A stretch of DNA of 52,414 nt from Pseudobutyrivibrio ruminis (lineage in GTDB: Bacteria > Bacillota > Clostridia > Lachnospirales > Lachnospiraceae), in contig SVES01000023.1 in assembly GCA_015057305.1 (NCBI GenBank), positions 1-52,414 of the forward strand, in the 5' to 3' direction. This document shows, piece after piece, positions 9,664-18,390 of this stretch. Numbering within the stretch: position 1 is the stretch's first letter; each line of letters starts with the position of its first letter. Below the pieces are notes generated by a model, which did no database searches, was not told where the DNA came from, and was given only the letters and a program-made list of their open reading frames with translations. The translations under genes were made by a program, and so were the position numbers.

Positions 9664-10482
9664 ATGATGAGATCACTTTGGGCTGCAGCTTCAGGAATGA
9701 AGGGACAGCAAACAGCCGTAGATACAATTGCAAATAACTTAGCAAATGTTAATACTACTGCATATAAAGCACAAACAACACAGTTTAAAACATTATTATA
9801 TCAGACAATGCAATCAACTAGCACAAATGCGCAGGGCGAGACTAAGCCAACCAGTGCACAGGTTGGTCTTGGAACTCGAGTTGCTTCTTTGAATAGTAAT
9901 TTTACTCAAGGTCCACAGCTTGCCAGCGATAGCAATACAGCTATGTGTATCATAGGTGAAGGCTTCTTTGCCGTACAGGATGGTGAAGAAACACATTACA
10001 CCAGAAATGGTAATTTCACTTGGGCTTTGGATGCCGATGGAAATAGAGTGCTTACAACATCAGAGGGATACAAGGTTTTAGATCAACAAGGTAACCCTAT
10101 TGCAATTCCAAATACGGCAGGCACACAAAACTTTGCTGTAAATATTGATGATGGCACAATTTCTTATAGAAACAATCAAGGTCAGACGGTTGCTACTGGT
10201 CAAGCAATAGCTCTTTACCAGTTCACAAACAAGGTTGGTCTTGATAAGATAGGCGAAAATCTTTATGATGTAACTAACGCGTCAGGTGAGCCTATATCTG
10301 AATGGAACACAAATGGAGTAATTAGAAGCCAAATAGCTCAGAACTATTTGGAGGGCTCAAATGTAAATGTAGCTGATGAAATGGTTAATCTTATTATTTC
10401 TCAGCGTGCGTATGAGATGAATTCAAAGGCTATTACAACTTCAGATACTATGCTGGAGCAAGCTAATAACCTGAAGAGATAA
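9664..10482 (+). CDS. flgG: flagellar distal rod protein, FlgG/FlhP type
   Basis: Distal rod subunit of the flagellum. The 272 residues carry the N-terminal motif (LWAAASGMKGQQ... NNLANVNTTAYK) and a C-terminal motif typical of FlgG (LEGSNVNVADEMVNLIISQRAYE). Two ATG codons are in tandem. The first (9664) is chosen because the AAGGGGG site at 9648-9654 is nine bases upstream. It follows flgF by 29 bp. The distinction between FlgF and FlgG rests on gene order and the C-terminal motif. Confidence 0.9.
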   Translation: MMRSLWAAASGMKGQQTAVDTIANNLANVNTTAYKAQTTQFKTLLYQTMQSTSTNAQGETKPTSAQVGLGTRVASLNSNFTQGPQLASDSNTAMCIIGEGFFAVQDGEETHYTRNGNFTWALDADGNRVLTTSEGYKVLDQQGNPIAIPNTAGTQNFAVNIDDGTISYRNNQGQTVATGQAIALYQFTNKVGLDKIGENLYDVTNASGEPISEWNTNGVIRSQIAQNYLEGSNVNVADEMVNLIISQRAYEMNSKAITTSDTMLEQANNLKR

Positions 10483-10519
10483 ATTGTTGCTTTTGTTTCA
10501 TTAACAGGGGGATAGAAAA

Positions 10520-10972
10520 ATGGATGCAATGAGTATGAACACGTATTTGCAAACGCAGTACAACAATCAAACCAAGGCATTGGCAGAATCAACTGCCAAA
10601 TCAATCAGTGGTATTTCTGAAACATCGTCTAAGGAAGAAATCGAAGATGCGGTAAAAGGTTTCGAAACTTATATGATGGAACAGGTAATCAAGGAAGTGA
10701 AGGATACCTTTGTAAACGAGGAAGAAAAGGATGATAGCATTTCTATGTACAAGGATTTGTATATGGATTCTGCTATTACGGAAATTGCTTCACAGCTTGT
10801 TGACCAAATTGGAGGAGATGTCACCGAAGATTTTGTTGATCAGATAATGAGAAACTATGGAATTACAGGAACAACCAGTGCATCATCTGACAACACAGGA
10901 CTGGACAATACAACAGTTTCTGATGACATTGCCGAATTAAATGCTTCAACAGTAACAGCGGTACAGGCTTAG
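10520..10972 (+). CDS. FlgJ-like rod-binding protein
   Basis: The 150-residue protein carries the rod-binding domain of FlgJ around residues 35-110 (AVKGFETYMMEQVIKEVK... YKDLYMDSAITEIASQLV). It lacks the C-terminal muramidase domain of proteobacterial FlgJ. Single-domain versions are common in Firmicutes and are thought to cap or scaffold rod assembly. The N-terminus is Gln/Asn-rich and the C-terminus is a low-complexity Ser/Thr tail. AGGGGG lies nine bases before the ATG. It is the last gene of the rod operon, with a terminator just downstream. Confidence 0.8.
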   Translation: MDAMSMNTYLQTQYNNQTKALAESTAKSISGISETSSKEEIEDAVKGFETYMMEQVIKEVKDTFVNEEEKDDSISMYKDLYMDSAITEIASQLVDQIGGDVTEDFVDQIMRNYGITGTTSASSDNTGLDNTTVSDDIAELNASTVTAVQA

Positions 10973-10984
10973 ATTTATGTTATT

Positions 10985-11022
10985 AAAACGCCATGTGGCT
11001 AGATAGCTACATGGCGTTTTTT
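10985..11022 (+). terminator. intrinsic terminator of the flagellar rod operon
   Basis: ACGCCATGT (10988-10996) pairs with ACATGGCGT (11009-11017). The stem extends through GGCT/AGCT and through flanking AAAA/TTTT, and ends in six T. Confidence 0.88.
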
Positions 11023-11023
11023 G

Positions 11024-11032
11024 TGTTATTAT
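11024..11032 (+). promoter_or_regulatory. extended -10 promoter for a possibly leaderless recD2 mRNA
   Basis: TGTTATTAT (TGn plus TATTAT) ends eight bases before the recD2 ATG at 11040, which puts the expected +1 at or next to the start codon. There is no Shine-Dalgarno sequence. The -35 region falls inside the upstream terminator. Confidence 0.45.
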
Positions 11033-11039
11033 AAACCCT

Positions 11040-13271
11040 ATGGAAGAATTAACAGGATATGTAGAAAATATAATATTTAGAAACAGTGATAATGGATATA
11101 CAGTGCTGGATTTTGTTTCTGACGAGGAACTTATTACCTGTACCGGAATATTTCCAGTGGTTGGGGAGGGAGAAAATCTTCTATTGAAGGGGGATTTTAT
11201 TGATCACCCAACCTACGGAAGGCAGTTTAAGGTGGCTAGTTATGAGGTGGAAGCACCAGCAGATGAGCTTTCTATGGAAAGGTATCTGGGGTCTGGAGCC
11301 ATTAAAGGTATCGGCCCAAAGCTTGCTGCGAGAATTGTTAAGAAGTTTGGCGCAGATACCTTCAGAATTATAGAAGATGAGCCTGAACGTTTGGCGGAGG
11401 TAAAAGGTATTTCAAATACCAAAGCTATGGAAATATCCGACCAGATTGTTGGGGCAAAGGATATTCGAAACGCTATTATTTTTCTTGATAAATACGGTCT
11501 TCATGGTAACAAGGCTATAAAAATTTATAATCGCTTCGGGAACGAGATTTATAATGTTATCCAGAATAATCCTTACAAGCTGGCGGACGAAATATCTGGC
11601 ATAGGCTTTAGAACTGCTGATGAGATAGCAGGGCAAGTGGGGATAAAGGTAGATTCGGAATTCAGAATAAAGGGCGGCTTGCAGTATGTCTTGAGTCAGG
11701 GCGCAGGGGCAGGGCATACCTTTCTTCCAATGGAGACGCTGGTAAGAATGGCCCAGGATTTATTAAAGGTGGATCCAGAATCCATTGAAGCTCAGATAAC
11801 GAATCTTGCAATGGATAATAAAATTGTTATTAAAAAGGTTGAAAATGGCGAAAAGCAAATCTATTCTAAGTCATTCTATAGGATGGAAGAGTCTATTGCT
11901 GGTATGCTAAAGGAATTGGATGTTAAATATAAGGTGGATAAAGCTGATCTAACTAACACAATTGAGCGTATCGAAGAGGAAGTTAATATTCAACTGGATG
12001 ACTTGCAGAAAAATGCTGTAATTGCAGCAGCCGAAAGAGGATTGTTTGTACTGACAGGTGGACCTGGTACAGGAAAAACTACCACGATTACAACTATGAT
12101 TAAGCTCTTTGAGAATGAGGGCTACGATATATTTTTAGGAGCTCCAACAGGGCGTGCCGCCAAAAGAATGAGTGAGGCTACTGGTTATGAAGCACGCACT
12201 ATCCACAGAATGTTAGAGGTCACAGGAAATATTAGTGATGAGGATGACACTGCCTCCTTTGCTCGTTTCGAAAGAAATGAAACTAACCCACTTGAATGTG
12301 ATGTTATCATTATTGATGAGATGTCAATGGTAGATGTATCGCTAATGTATGCTTTGCTGAAAGCAATTTCTCCTGGTACAAGATTGATACTTGTAGGTGA
12401 TGAACATCAGCTTCCTAGTGTTGGCCCTGGAAATGTCTTAAAAGATATTCTCGCATCAAGTAAATTCACCTCAGTAACGCTGGAAAAAATATTCCGTCAG
12501 GCACAGGAAAGCGATATAGTTATGAATGCTCACAAAATTCACCAAGGGGAGCATGTTGCGTTAGATAATCAGTCGAAAGATTTCTTTTTCCTGAAAAGAG
12601 AGGATGCGGATACCATAATTAAGGTAATGCTTACCTTGATAAGAGACAAGCTGCCTAAATATGTAGGTGCAGGGATAAATGATATTCAGGTTCTTACACC
12701 GACAAGAAAGGGACTAATTGGAGTTGAGCGATTGAATGGCATATTGCAAAATTTCCTAAATCCACCATCTTCATCCAAAAAGGAATGGAATGGTGATACC
12801 AGAACCTTTCGTGAAGGTGACAAGGTAATGCAGATACGAAATGACTATCAGCTGGAGTGGGAAGTTACAGGAAACTATAATATTACTGTGGAAAAGGGGT
12901 TAGGCGTCTTTAATGGAGATGTTGGCATAATTAAGAGCATTAATGATTTTGGAAAATCTCTAACAGTTGAGTACGAGGAAGGAAAGCAGGTGGTATATCC
13001 ATTTGCTAATTTGGACGAACTAGAGCTGGCGTATGCCATAACTATACATAAATCCCAAGGCTCGGAATATCCAGCCATAGTAATGCCCATTATTGAGGGC
13101 CCTAAAATGCTAATGAATAGAAATATATTATACACGGCGATTACAAGGGCAAAAAAATGCGTTACCATGGTAGGTAACGCAGATGTGTTTTATTCTATGG
13201 TGGATAATATCTCTCAGGCTCGCCGCTATTCTGGTCTTAAAGAAAGAATAGCAGAGGCCTTTATAGAATAG
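11040..13271 (+). CDS. recD2: RecD2-type ATP-dependent DNA helicase
   Basis: Stand-alone 5'-3' helicase of the RecD2 class, used in DNA repair and replication-fork maintenance without RecBC. The 743 residues contain an N-terminal OB-like segment (starting LTGYVENIIFRN), helix-hairpin-helix repeats (about 90-210), Walker A GGPGTGKTT (about 340-348), Walker B IIDEMSMVD, and a C-terminal SF1 motif (YAITIHKSQGSEYP). No ribosome site is visible before the ATG, but the N-terminus fits the family. Its last 11 bases overlap the end of the convergent HD-GYP gene. Confidence 0.93.
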   Translation: MEELTGYVENIIFRNSDNGYTVLDFVSDEELITCTGIFPVVGEGENLLLKGDFIDHPTYGRQFKVASYEVEAPADELSMERYLGSGAIKGIGPKLAARIVKKFGADTFRIIEDEPERLAEVKGISNTKAMEISDQIVGAKDIRNAIIFLDKYGLHGNKAIKIYNRFGNEIYNVIQNNPYKLADEISGIGFRTADEIAGQVGIKVDSEFRIKGGLQYVLSQGAGAGHTFLPMETLVRMAQDLLKVDPESIEAQITNLAMDNKIVIKKVENGEKQIYSKSFYRMEESIAGMLKELDVKYKVDKADLTNTIERIEEEVNIQLDDLQKNAVIAAAERGLFVLTGGPGTGKTTTITTMIKLFENEGYDIFLGAPTGRAAKRMSEATGYEARTIHRMLEVTGNISDEDDTASFARFERNETNPLECDVIIIDEMSMVDVSLMYALLKAISPGTRLILVGDEHQLPSVGPGNVLKDILASSKFTSVTLEKIFRQAQESDIVMNAHKIHQGEHVALDNQSKDFFFLKREDADTIIKVMLTLIRDKLPKYVGAGINDIQVLTPTRKGLIGVERLNGILQNFLNPPSSSKKEWNGDTRTFREGDKVMQIRNDYQLEWEVTGNYNITVEKGLGVFNGDVGIIKSINDFGKSLTVEYEEGKQVVYPFANLDELELAYAITIHKSQGSEYPAIVMPIIEGPKMLMNRNILYTAITRAKKCVTMVGNADVFYSMVDNISQARRYSGLKERIAEAFIE

Positions 13272-14388
13272 ATTTGATGAACAAATCCTTGTAGGCGCTG
13301 TCAGCAAGATTTATTATATCACCACTATCAAGCTGTATTACAGGTCGTGAAAGGCTACTCTTATTGATGTAGACCACGCGGCCTGTTTTTGCGTTATTAA
13401 GAATAATGCGACTATTATTATAAGTGCTGGCAATATGCTCCAAGAATGTAAGAACAAATTTTGTGTGATATTTGTTCAAGCCATCCTTTTCGAATTCGTA
13501 GATTACCTGGAAAGAACAAAGTGGATCCCTGTGTGCTCTTGCACTAGTCATAGCATCATATACATCTGCAATGGCAATAATGCTTGCAAAATCATCAACC
13601 TCATCCTCCATAAGCCCACGAGGATAGCCACTGCCATCACTGCGCTCGTGGTGCTGCAAGGCGGCGGCTAAAATGCGGGAATCAAAGCCTTTATTGTTGA
13701 GTAGCTTTTTACCCAGCAAAGGATGGGATTTCATTAATTGAAATTCTTCGTCGGTGTATTTGCCTGGCTTATTTAAAATTTCATCAGGAATCTGGGTCTT
13801 ACCTATGTCATGAAGTAAGCCAGCTAAAGTCAAAACGTTTAAATCATTGCGTGAAAAATGTAACCATTTTCCAATCACTCGAGCTATTAATGCAACGTTT
13901 AAAGAGTGAGAATATATTGGATCTTCAAGATTGCGCATATTAGACAACATATCAAAAAGCTCCAGAGTACTGTTGGATTTGAAAAGAGTTTCGCAATTTT
14001 CCAACATCATATCTGCACATTCAGCCCCGCCACCAGCAATAATAGCATCAAAATTTTCTTTTAAGTAGGCAATGTTTAAGGCATAGTCTGACTGAAATTT
14101 TTGAAATTTAGGAGAAGCCTTTAAACGTTGTGTGTATGTGATTTGATCACTTACAATTGTTTTTTCAGGGGCTTTTGGTGCACTAACTTCAGCAGGCTGA
14201 GGCTCAGGTTTTGCTTCAACGATTGGATCTTCTACATTTACTGATTCAATTCTATAAAAAGTTAACTTGGCAATCAGCTGATTGGTAAGTCGTTCTCCTG
14301 CTTTGGCAATGACTTGACCGCGTTTTGTTGTAATTGGTCCGGCTGTAATCATGCCGGCTTTTAAGTTTTCAACTGTTAATGTTGTCAT
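13261..14388 (-). CDS. HD-GYP domain c-di-GMP phosphodiesterase
   Basis: Likely degrades cyclic di-GMP. The 375 residues have an N-terminal domain (about 1-55, with LKAGMITAGPI) like those preceding other HD-GYP domains, a Pro/Ala-rich linker, and a C-terminal HD-GYP domain. Seen: the metal-binding HD in LLHDIGK, HHERSDGSGYP with the GYP signature, and IADVYDAM. There are no membrane segments and no receiver domain, so it is cytoplasmic and its input is unknown. It is transcribed towards recD2, with an 11-bp overlap and no terminator between. The divergent neighbour is metK. Motility control is a reasonable inference from nearby flagellar genes. Confidence 0.9.
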   Translation of the reverse strand: MTTLTVENLKAGMITAGPITTKRGQVIAKAGERLTNQLIAKLTFYRIESVNVEDPIVEAKPEPQPAEVSAPKAPEKTIVSDQITYTQRLKASPKFQKFQSDYALNIAYLKENFDAIIAGGGAECADMMLENCETLFKSNSTLELFDMLSNMRNLEDPIYSHSLNVALIARVIGKWLHFSRNDLNVLTLAGLLHDIGKTQIPDEILNKPGKYTDEEFQLMKSHPLLGKKLLNNKGFDSRILAAALQHHERSDGSGYPRGLMEDEVDDFASIIAIADVYDAMTSARAHRDPLCSFQVIYEFEKDGLNKYHTKFVLTFLEHIASTYNNSRIILNNAKTGRVVYINKSSLSRPVIQLDSGDIINLADSAYKDLFIKSIL

Positions 14389-14423
14389 AATGTTTACCTT
14401 ATTTTAACTATTGATATATATAA

Positions 14424-14451
14424 ATTTTAACAGAAATTGATATGCAAGCAA
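14424..14451 (-). promoter_or_regulatory. promoter for the HD-GYP gene
   Basis: On the minus strand TTGCTT (14446-14451) and TAAAAT (14424-14429) are 16 bp apart, and a TGT before the latter makes an extended -10. It lies 36 bases before the start codon. Confidence 0.45.
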
Positions 14452-14509
14452 TCATTTTCTTGTTTTTTTTACATTGGTTCCAATAGTTACAAAAGTTTTA
14501 ATATGTATA

Positions 14510-14539
14510 TTGAAAGAGCCTAATTAGAGGATGTATACT
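14510..14539 (+). promoter_or_regulatory. promoter for metK
   Basis: TTGAAA (14510-14515) and TATACT (14534-14539) are 18 bp apart. The leader to the ATG is only about 40 bases, too short for an S-box riboswitch. Confidence 0.6.
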
Positions 14540-14585
14540 TATTAAGCTTAGGCAATATAGATTTTTATAGAAAGAGAGTCAAAAA

Positions 14586-15767
14586 ATGGAAAAGTTACTT
14601 TTTACTTCAGAGTCAGTAACAGAAGGCCATCCAGATAAGGTATGTGATGCCATATCTGATGCTATCCTTGATGCTTGTATGGCAGCTGATCCAATGAGCC
14701 GTGTGGCTTGTGAGACTGCTTCTTGTACAGGATTCGTTCTTGTAACAGGCGAAATCACAACAAAGGCACAGCTTGATGTTCCTGCTATTGTTCGCAAGAC
14801 TCTTCTTGAAATCGGTTATGACGATGGAAAGAAAGGCATCGATGGAAACTCTTGCGCTGTTATGGTCGCTCTTGATCAACAATCCGCTGACATTGCTATG
14901 GGTGTTGACAAGGCTCTTGAGGCAAAGGAAGGTTCACTTACAGACGACCTGGATACAGGTGCTGGTGACCAGGGTATGATGTTCGGTTACGCTACTAACG
15001 AAACAAAAGAACTCATGCCTTATCCTATTTCTCTTGCTCATAGACTTGCTCTTCAGCTTACCAATGTCCGCAAAGATGGTACACTTAGCTACCTTCGCCC
15101 AGACGGCAAAACACAGGTATCTGTAGAGTATGACGAGGCTGGCAAGCCTGTTAGACTTGAGGCTGTAGTTTTATCTACTCAGCATGATGAAGATGTTACT
15201 CAGGAACAGATTCACGCAGATATTAAGAAATACGTATTCGATCCAATTCTCCCTAAGGAGATGATTGATGACAAGACAAAGTTCTTCATCAACCCAACAG
15301 GCCGTTTCGTAATTGGTGGTCCACACGGTGATGCAGGTCTTACAGGCCGCAAGATTATCGTTGATACTTACGGTGGAATGGCTCGTCATGGTGGCGGTGC
15401 ATTCTCAGGTAAGGATTGCACTAAGGTAGACCGTTCAGCAGCTTATGCAGCACGTTATGTTGCAAAGAATATTGTTGCAGCAGGTCTTGCTGACAAGTGT
15501 GAGATTCAGCTTTCATACGCTATTGGCGTTGCAGAGCCTACATCTATCATGGTAGACACATTTGGTACAGGTAAGCTTTCAGATGACAAGATAGTTGATA
15601 TTGTTCGTGAGAACTTCGATCTTCGTCCAGCAGGAATTATCAAGATGCTTGACCTTCGTCGTCCAATCTACCGCCCAACAGCAGCTTATGGACACTTTGG
15701 TCGTACAGATGTTGATTTACCTTGGGAGCATACAGATAAGGTTGATGCATTAAAGAAATATCTTTAA
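14586..15767 (+). CDS. metK: S-adenosylmethionine synthetase
   Basis: Makes S-adenosylmethionine from methionine and ATP in the cytoplasm. At 393 residues it is full length. Seen: GHPDK near the N-terminus (ATP binding), [12 protein letters not shown] (signature 1) and GGGAFSGKD (signature 2). The ribosome site is AGAAAGAGAG just before the ATG. It stands alone between its own promoter and a terminator. There is no SAM-I riboswitch in the leader, unlike metK of B. subtilis. Confidence 0.98.
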   Translation: MEKLLFTSESVTEGHPDKVCDAISDAILDACMAADPMSRVACETASCTGFVLVTGEITTKAQLDVPAIVRKTLLEIGYDDGKKGIDGNSCAVMVALDQQSADIAMGVDKALEAKEGSLTDDLDTGAGDQGMMFGYATNETKELMPYPISLAHRLALQLTNVRKDGTLSYLRPDGKTQVSVEYDEAGKPVRLEAVVLSTQHDEDVTQEQIHADIKKYVFDPILPKEMIDDKTKFFINPTGRFVIGGPHGDAGLTGRKIIVDTYGGMARHGGGAFSGKDCTKVDRSAAYAARYVAKNIVAAGLADKCEIQLSYAIGVAEPTSIMVDTFGTGKLSDDKIVDIVRENFDLRPAGIIKMLDLRRPIYRPTAAYGHFGRTDVDLPWEHTDKVDALKKYL

Positions 15768-15778
15768 AAATATCAATA

Positions 15779-15787
15779 TGCTATAAT
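15779..15787 (+). promoter_or_regulatory. extended -10 promoter for the two-component operon
   Basis: TGCTATAAT is a perfect extended -10 lying directly before the metK terminator stem. The predicted start (about 15794) is inside the left arm of that stem, so transcripts from it would lose part of the hairpin. No -35 is evident. Confidence 0.45.
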
Positions 15788-15818
15788 AAAAGCAGTCACG
15801 TGGGGTGACTGCTTTTTT
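15788..15818 (+). terminator. intrinsic terminator after metK
   Basis: GCAGTCAC (15792-15799) pairs with GTGACTGC (15805-15812), extended by AAAA/TTTT, followed by six T. Confidence 0.85.
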
Positions 15819-15831
15819 AATGAGGGTTGAT

Positions 15832-16980
15832 ATGAAACTAAAAAACAGACTTATAATATCATTTTTAATAATCACAATCGTTCCAGTAGTTATTTTCAGC
15901 GCCCTAATGCTGGGCTTAAAGGGAATTGTAAAGGAAGCTACGGAAGAACAGCTCTTTGCAAATGAAATTATCCATTCTGTCAAGAATTATATGGATGAAG
16001 CAGGTAAGTTTGATGAGCTGGTGATGAACTTCTGTGTGGCAGAGTTTGTTATTCTGATGCTGACTGCGATAATTATGGTGGTATGGATTTATAAGGGAAT
16101 TGCACCCCAGCTGAAAATGCTCAAGATTGCGGCAAACAACATCAAGGAAGGAAACTTGGATTTTAGCGTAGCATCCACTGGTAAGGACGAGATGAGCGAG
16201 CTTTGCAACGCTTTTGAGGATATGCGAATCCGTCTTAAGAATAATGCTAAAGACAGACTTGAGGATGAAGCTGAGCAGAGGGCACTAATATCTAATATCG
16301 CCCACGACCTTAAAACACCAATCACCGCTATAAAGGGCTATGCCGAAGGTATGCTTGATGGAGTGGCAGATACACCAGAAAAACAAGAAAAATATATTCG
16401 TACCATATACAATAAAGCTGGAGAAATGAATACTCTAATAAACGAGTTGACCTTGTATTCTAATATTGATACAAATAAGATACCCTACAATTTTCAAAAG
16501 CTTAATTTGCATGCGTATTTTGGGGATTGTATAGAGGAATTGGGAATGGATTTAGAAAACCAGCATATAAGGCTGGATTATGCGAATTTCGTTGACCCAG
16601 ATGTGCTTATCATTGCCGACCCAGAACAGTTAAAGAGAATCATTCACAATATTGTTAGTAATTCAGTTAAATATATGCGGGCAGATGTAGCTTCGAGAGT
16701 TGGAATTATTATTAAGGACGTAGGAGATTTTGTTCAAATAGAAATTTCTGATAATGGCAAGGGTATTGCCACCCACGATTTGCCATATGTTTTTGATAGA
16801 TTTTATCGTGCTGATACCTCCCGTAATTCTGCGGCAGGTGGAAGTGGCATAGGTCTTTCGATTGTTAAGAAAATTGTTGAAGATCATGGCGGAAAAATAT
16901 GGGTTACCAGCAAAGAAAATGAAGGCACAACAATGTATTTTGTCATAAGAAAGTTCATTGAAAATGAGGAGGCATATTAA
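15832..16980 (+). CDS. membrane sensor histidine kinase
   Basis: Sensor of a two-component system, about 382 residues. It has a transmembrane helix at about 7-30, a short external loop, a second helix at about 65-88, a HAMP domain (about 90-140), a HisKA domain with the phosphorylated His in SNIAHDLKTP (about H158), and an ATPase domain with NIVSNSVKYM, DNGKGI and GGSGIGLSIV. The small external loop suggests a signal sensed at the membrane. The ATG at 15832 is chosen because GAGGG lies five bases upstream; an earlier in-frame GTG at 15805 lies inside the metK terminator. Its stop overlaps the regulator's ATG by one base. Confidence 0.92.
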   Translation: MKLKNRLIISFLIITIVPVVIFSALMLGLKGIVKEATEEQLFANEIIHSVKNYMDEAGKFDELVMNFCVAEFVILMLTAIIMVVWIYKGIAPQLKMLKIAANNIKEGNLDFSVASTGKDEMSELCNAFEDMRIRLKNNAKDRLEDEAEQRALISNIAHDLKTPITAIKGYAEGMLDGVADTPEKQEKYIRTIYNKAGEMNTLINELTLYSNIDTNKIPYNFQKLNLHAYFGDCIEELGMDLENQHIRLDYANFVDPDVLIIADPEQLKRIIHNIVSNSVKYMRADVASRVGIIIKDVGDFVQIEISDNGKGIATHDLPYVFDRFYRADTSRNSAAGGSGIGLSIVKKIVEDHGGKIWVTSKENEGTTMYFVIRKFIENEEAY

Positions 16981-17669
16981 TGAGTAGGATACTTTTAATC
17001 GAAGATGAGGAAGCAATTGCTGAGCTTGAAAAGGATTACCTTGAGCTTTCCAATTTTGAGGTAGATATAGAGGCAGATGGAGAAAAGGGCTTGCAGAAGG
17101 CATTGGCAGGAAATTACGATATGTACATCTTGGATTTAATGCTTCCTGGAATAGATGGCTTTGAGTTGTGTAAGCGTATTCGTGAGGTTAAGAATGTACC
17201 AATCCTTATGGTTACAGCCAAAAAGGAGGAGATTGATAAAATCAGAGGCCTTGGCCTTGGTGCAGATGACTACATTACAAAGCCTTTTTCACCTAGCGAG
17301 CTTGTTGCCCGTGTAAAGGCTCACTTGGCCAGATATGAAAGACTGGTTCAGTCTCCAGCAATTCAGAAGAATGAAATCAGCATCCGCGGTCTCAGAATTG
17401 ACAAGGCCAGCCGCCGTGTATGGATTAATGGCGAGGAAAAGGTTTTCACAGCAAAAGAATTTGATCTTTTGACATTCCTTGCAGAGAATCCTAACGTAAT
17501 CTACTCCAAGGAGCAGCTTTTCGAAACTTTGTGGGGAGAGGAATCTATTGGAGATATTTCAACGGTTACTGTTCATGTAAATAAGATAAGAGAAAAGATA
17601 GAACTTAACACTTCTAAACCACAGTATATAGAAACAATTTGGGGTGTCGGCTACCGATTTAAGGTCTAA
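16980..17669 (+). CDS. OmpR/PhoB-family response regulator
   Basis: DNA-binding partner of the kinase upstream, 229 residues. The receiver domain (1-120) has the acidic pair EDEE, phospho-acceptor D52 in YILDLMLPG, T in VTAKK and K in ITKPF. The C-terminal winged helix (about 130-228) ends with VHVNKIREKIE and IWGVGYRFKV, the OmpR-type recognition region. Translation is coupled to the kinase through a TAATG overlap. Kinase-first order is less usual than regulator-first. The target genes are unknown; they could include the two genes downstream. Confidence 0.94.
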   Translation: MSRILLIEDEEAIAELEKDYLELSNFEVDIEADGEKGLQKALAGNYDMYILDLMLPGIDGFELCKRIREVKNVPILMVTAKKEEIDKIRGLGLGADDYITKPFSPSELVARVKAHLARYERLVQSPAIQKNEISIRGLRIDKASRRVWINGEEKVFTAKEFDLLTFLAENPNVIYSKEQLFETLWGEESIGDISTVTVHVNKIREKIELNTSKPQYIETIWGVGYRFKV

Positions 17670-17714
17670 TAGTATATAATTATATATGTTAATTATTTTA
17701 AGGGGGAGATTACT

Positions 17715-18371
17715 ATGGACATAGTTTTTGAAGACGAGAGTATACTTGTATGTTATAAGCCAGCTGGTATAGCGACTCAGACAAAGAGTGTTGGGGAGAA
17801 GGACATGCTTAGTCTGGTGAATAATTATCTTGCTGGCAATAATGAGGCACCTACTGCCCACGTGGTGCATAGACTTGACCAGCCAGTTGAAGGAATTATG
17901 GTTTTTGCAAAGACCGCAGAGGCTGCAAATAAGTTGACTAAGCAAATTACAGAACATACATTCAGGAAAAAATATTATGCAATAATAAATAGAGAGTCAT
18001 TTCCAGATGAAGGCGAGCTTGTGGATTATCTAGTAAAGGACAATCGGACAAATCTTTCTAAAGTTGTTAAGGAAACTGACCCAAGGGCCAAAAAGGCTAT
18101 ACTCAGATATCGAGTGGTTGAGCAATGGGACGACAGAAAGCTCTTAGATATTGATTTATATACTGGTAGGCATCATCAGATTAGGGCGCAACTGGCCAGT
18201 AGAACAGCTCCTATATTAGGAGATGTGAAATATGGAGGTGTATCCACAGGCCACAATTTGGCTTTGTGTTCATACTTTATAGGGTTTAATCACCCGGTTA
18301 CAGGTGAAAGAATGGGATTTGATGTGCGACCAAAAGGAGAGGATTTTGCTGATAGCAAAGTGGCAGGCTAA
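17715..18371 (+). CDS. RluA-family pseudouridine synthase, short form
   Basis: Probably converts uridine to pseudouridine in rRNA or tRNA. The 218 residues carry the catalytic-Asp motif HRLDQPVEG (HRLDxxTSG in most relatives), then RKKYYAI and TGRHHQIRAQLA. There is no N-terminal S4 domain, unlike the second RluA-family protein in this window. AAGGGGGAG precedes the ATG. It lies 45 bp after the response regulator and 19 bp before the EAL gene. The exact RNA target cannot be read from sequence. Confidence 0.85.
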   Translation: MDIVFEDESILVCYKPAGIATQTKSVGEKDMLSLVNNYLAGNNEAPTAHVVHRLDQPVEGIMVFAKTAEAANKLTKQITEHTFRKKYYAIINRESFPDEGELVDYLVKDNRTNLSKVVKETDPRAKKAILRYRVVEQWDDRKLLDIDLYTGRHHQIRAQLASRTAPILGDVKYGGVSTGHNLALCSYFIGFNHPVTGERMGFDVRPKGEDFADSKVAG

Positions 18372-18390
18372 CTAGAACGGGGGGAGACAT

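Noticed and set aside
13435..13671. Plus-strand open frame inside the HD-GYP gene
   Set aside because: It is antisense to a gene with full catalytic motifs and has no ribosome site or family resemblance.
15805..15831. Upstream GTG start for the histidine kinase
   Set aside because: It lies in the right arm of the metK terminator and lacks a ribosome site; the ATG at 15832 has GAGGG.
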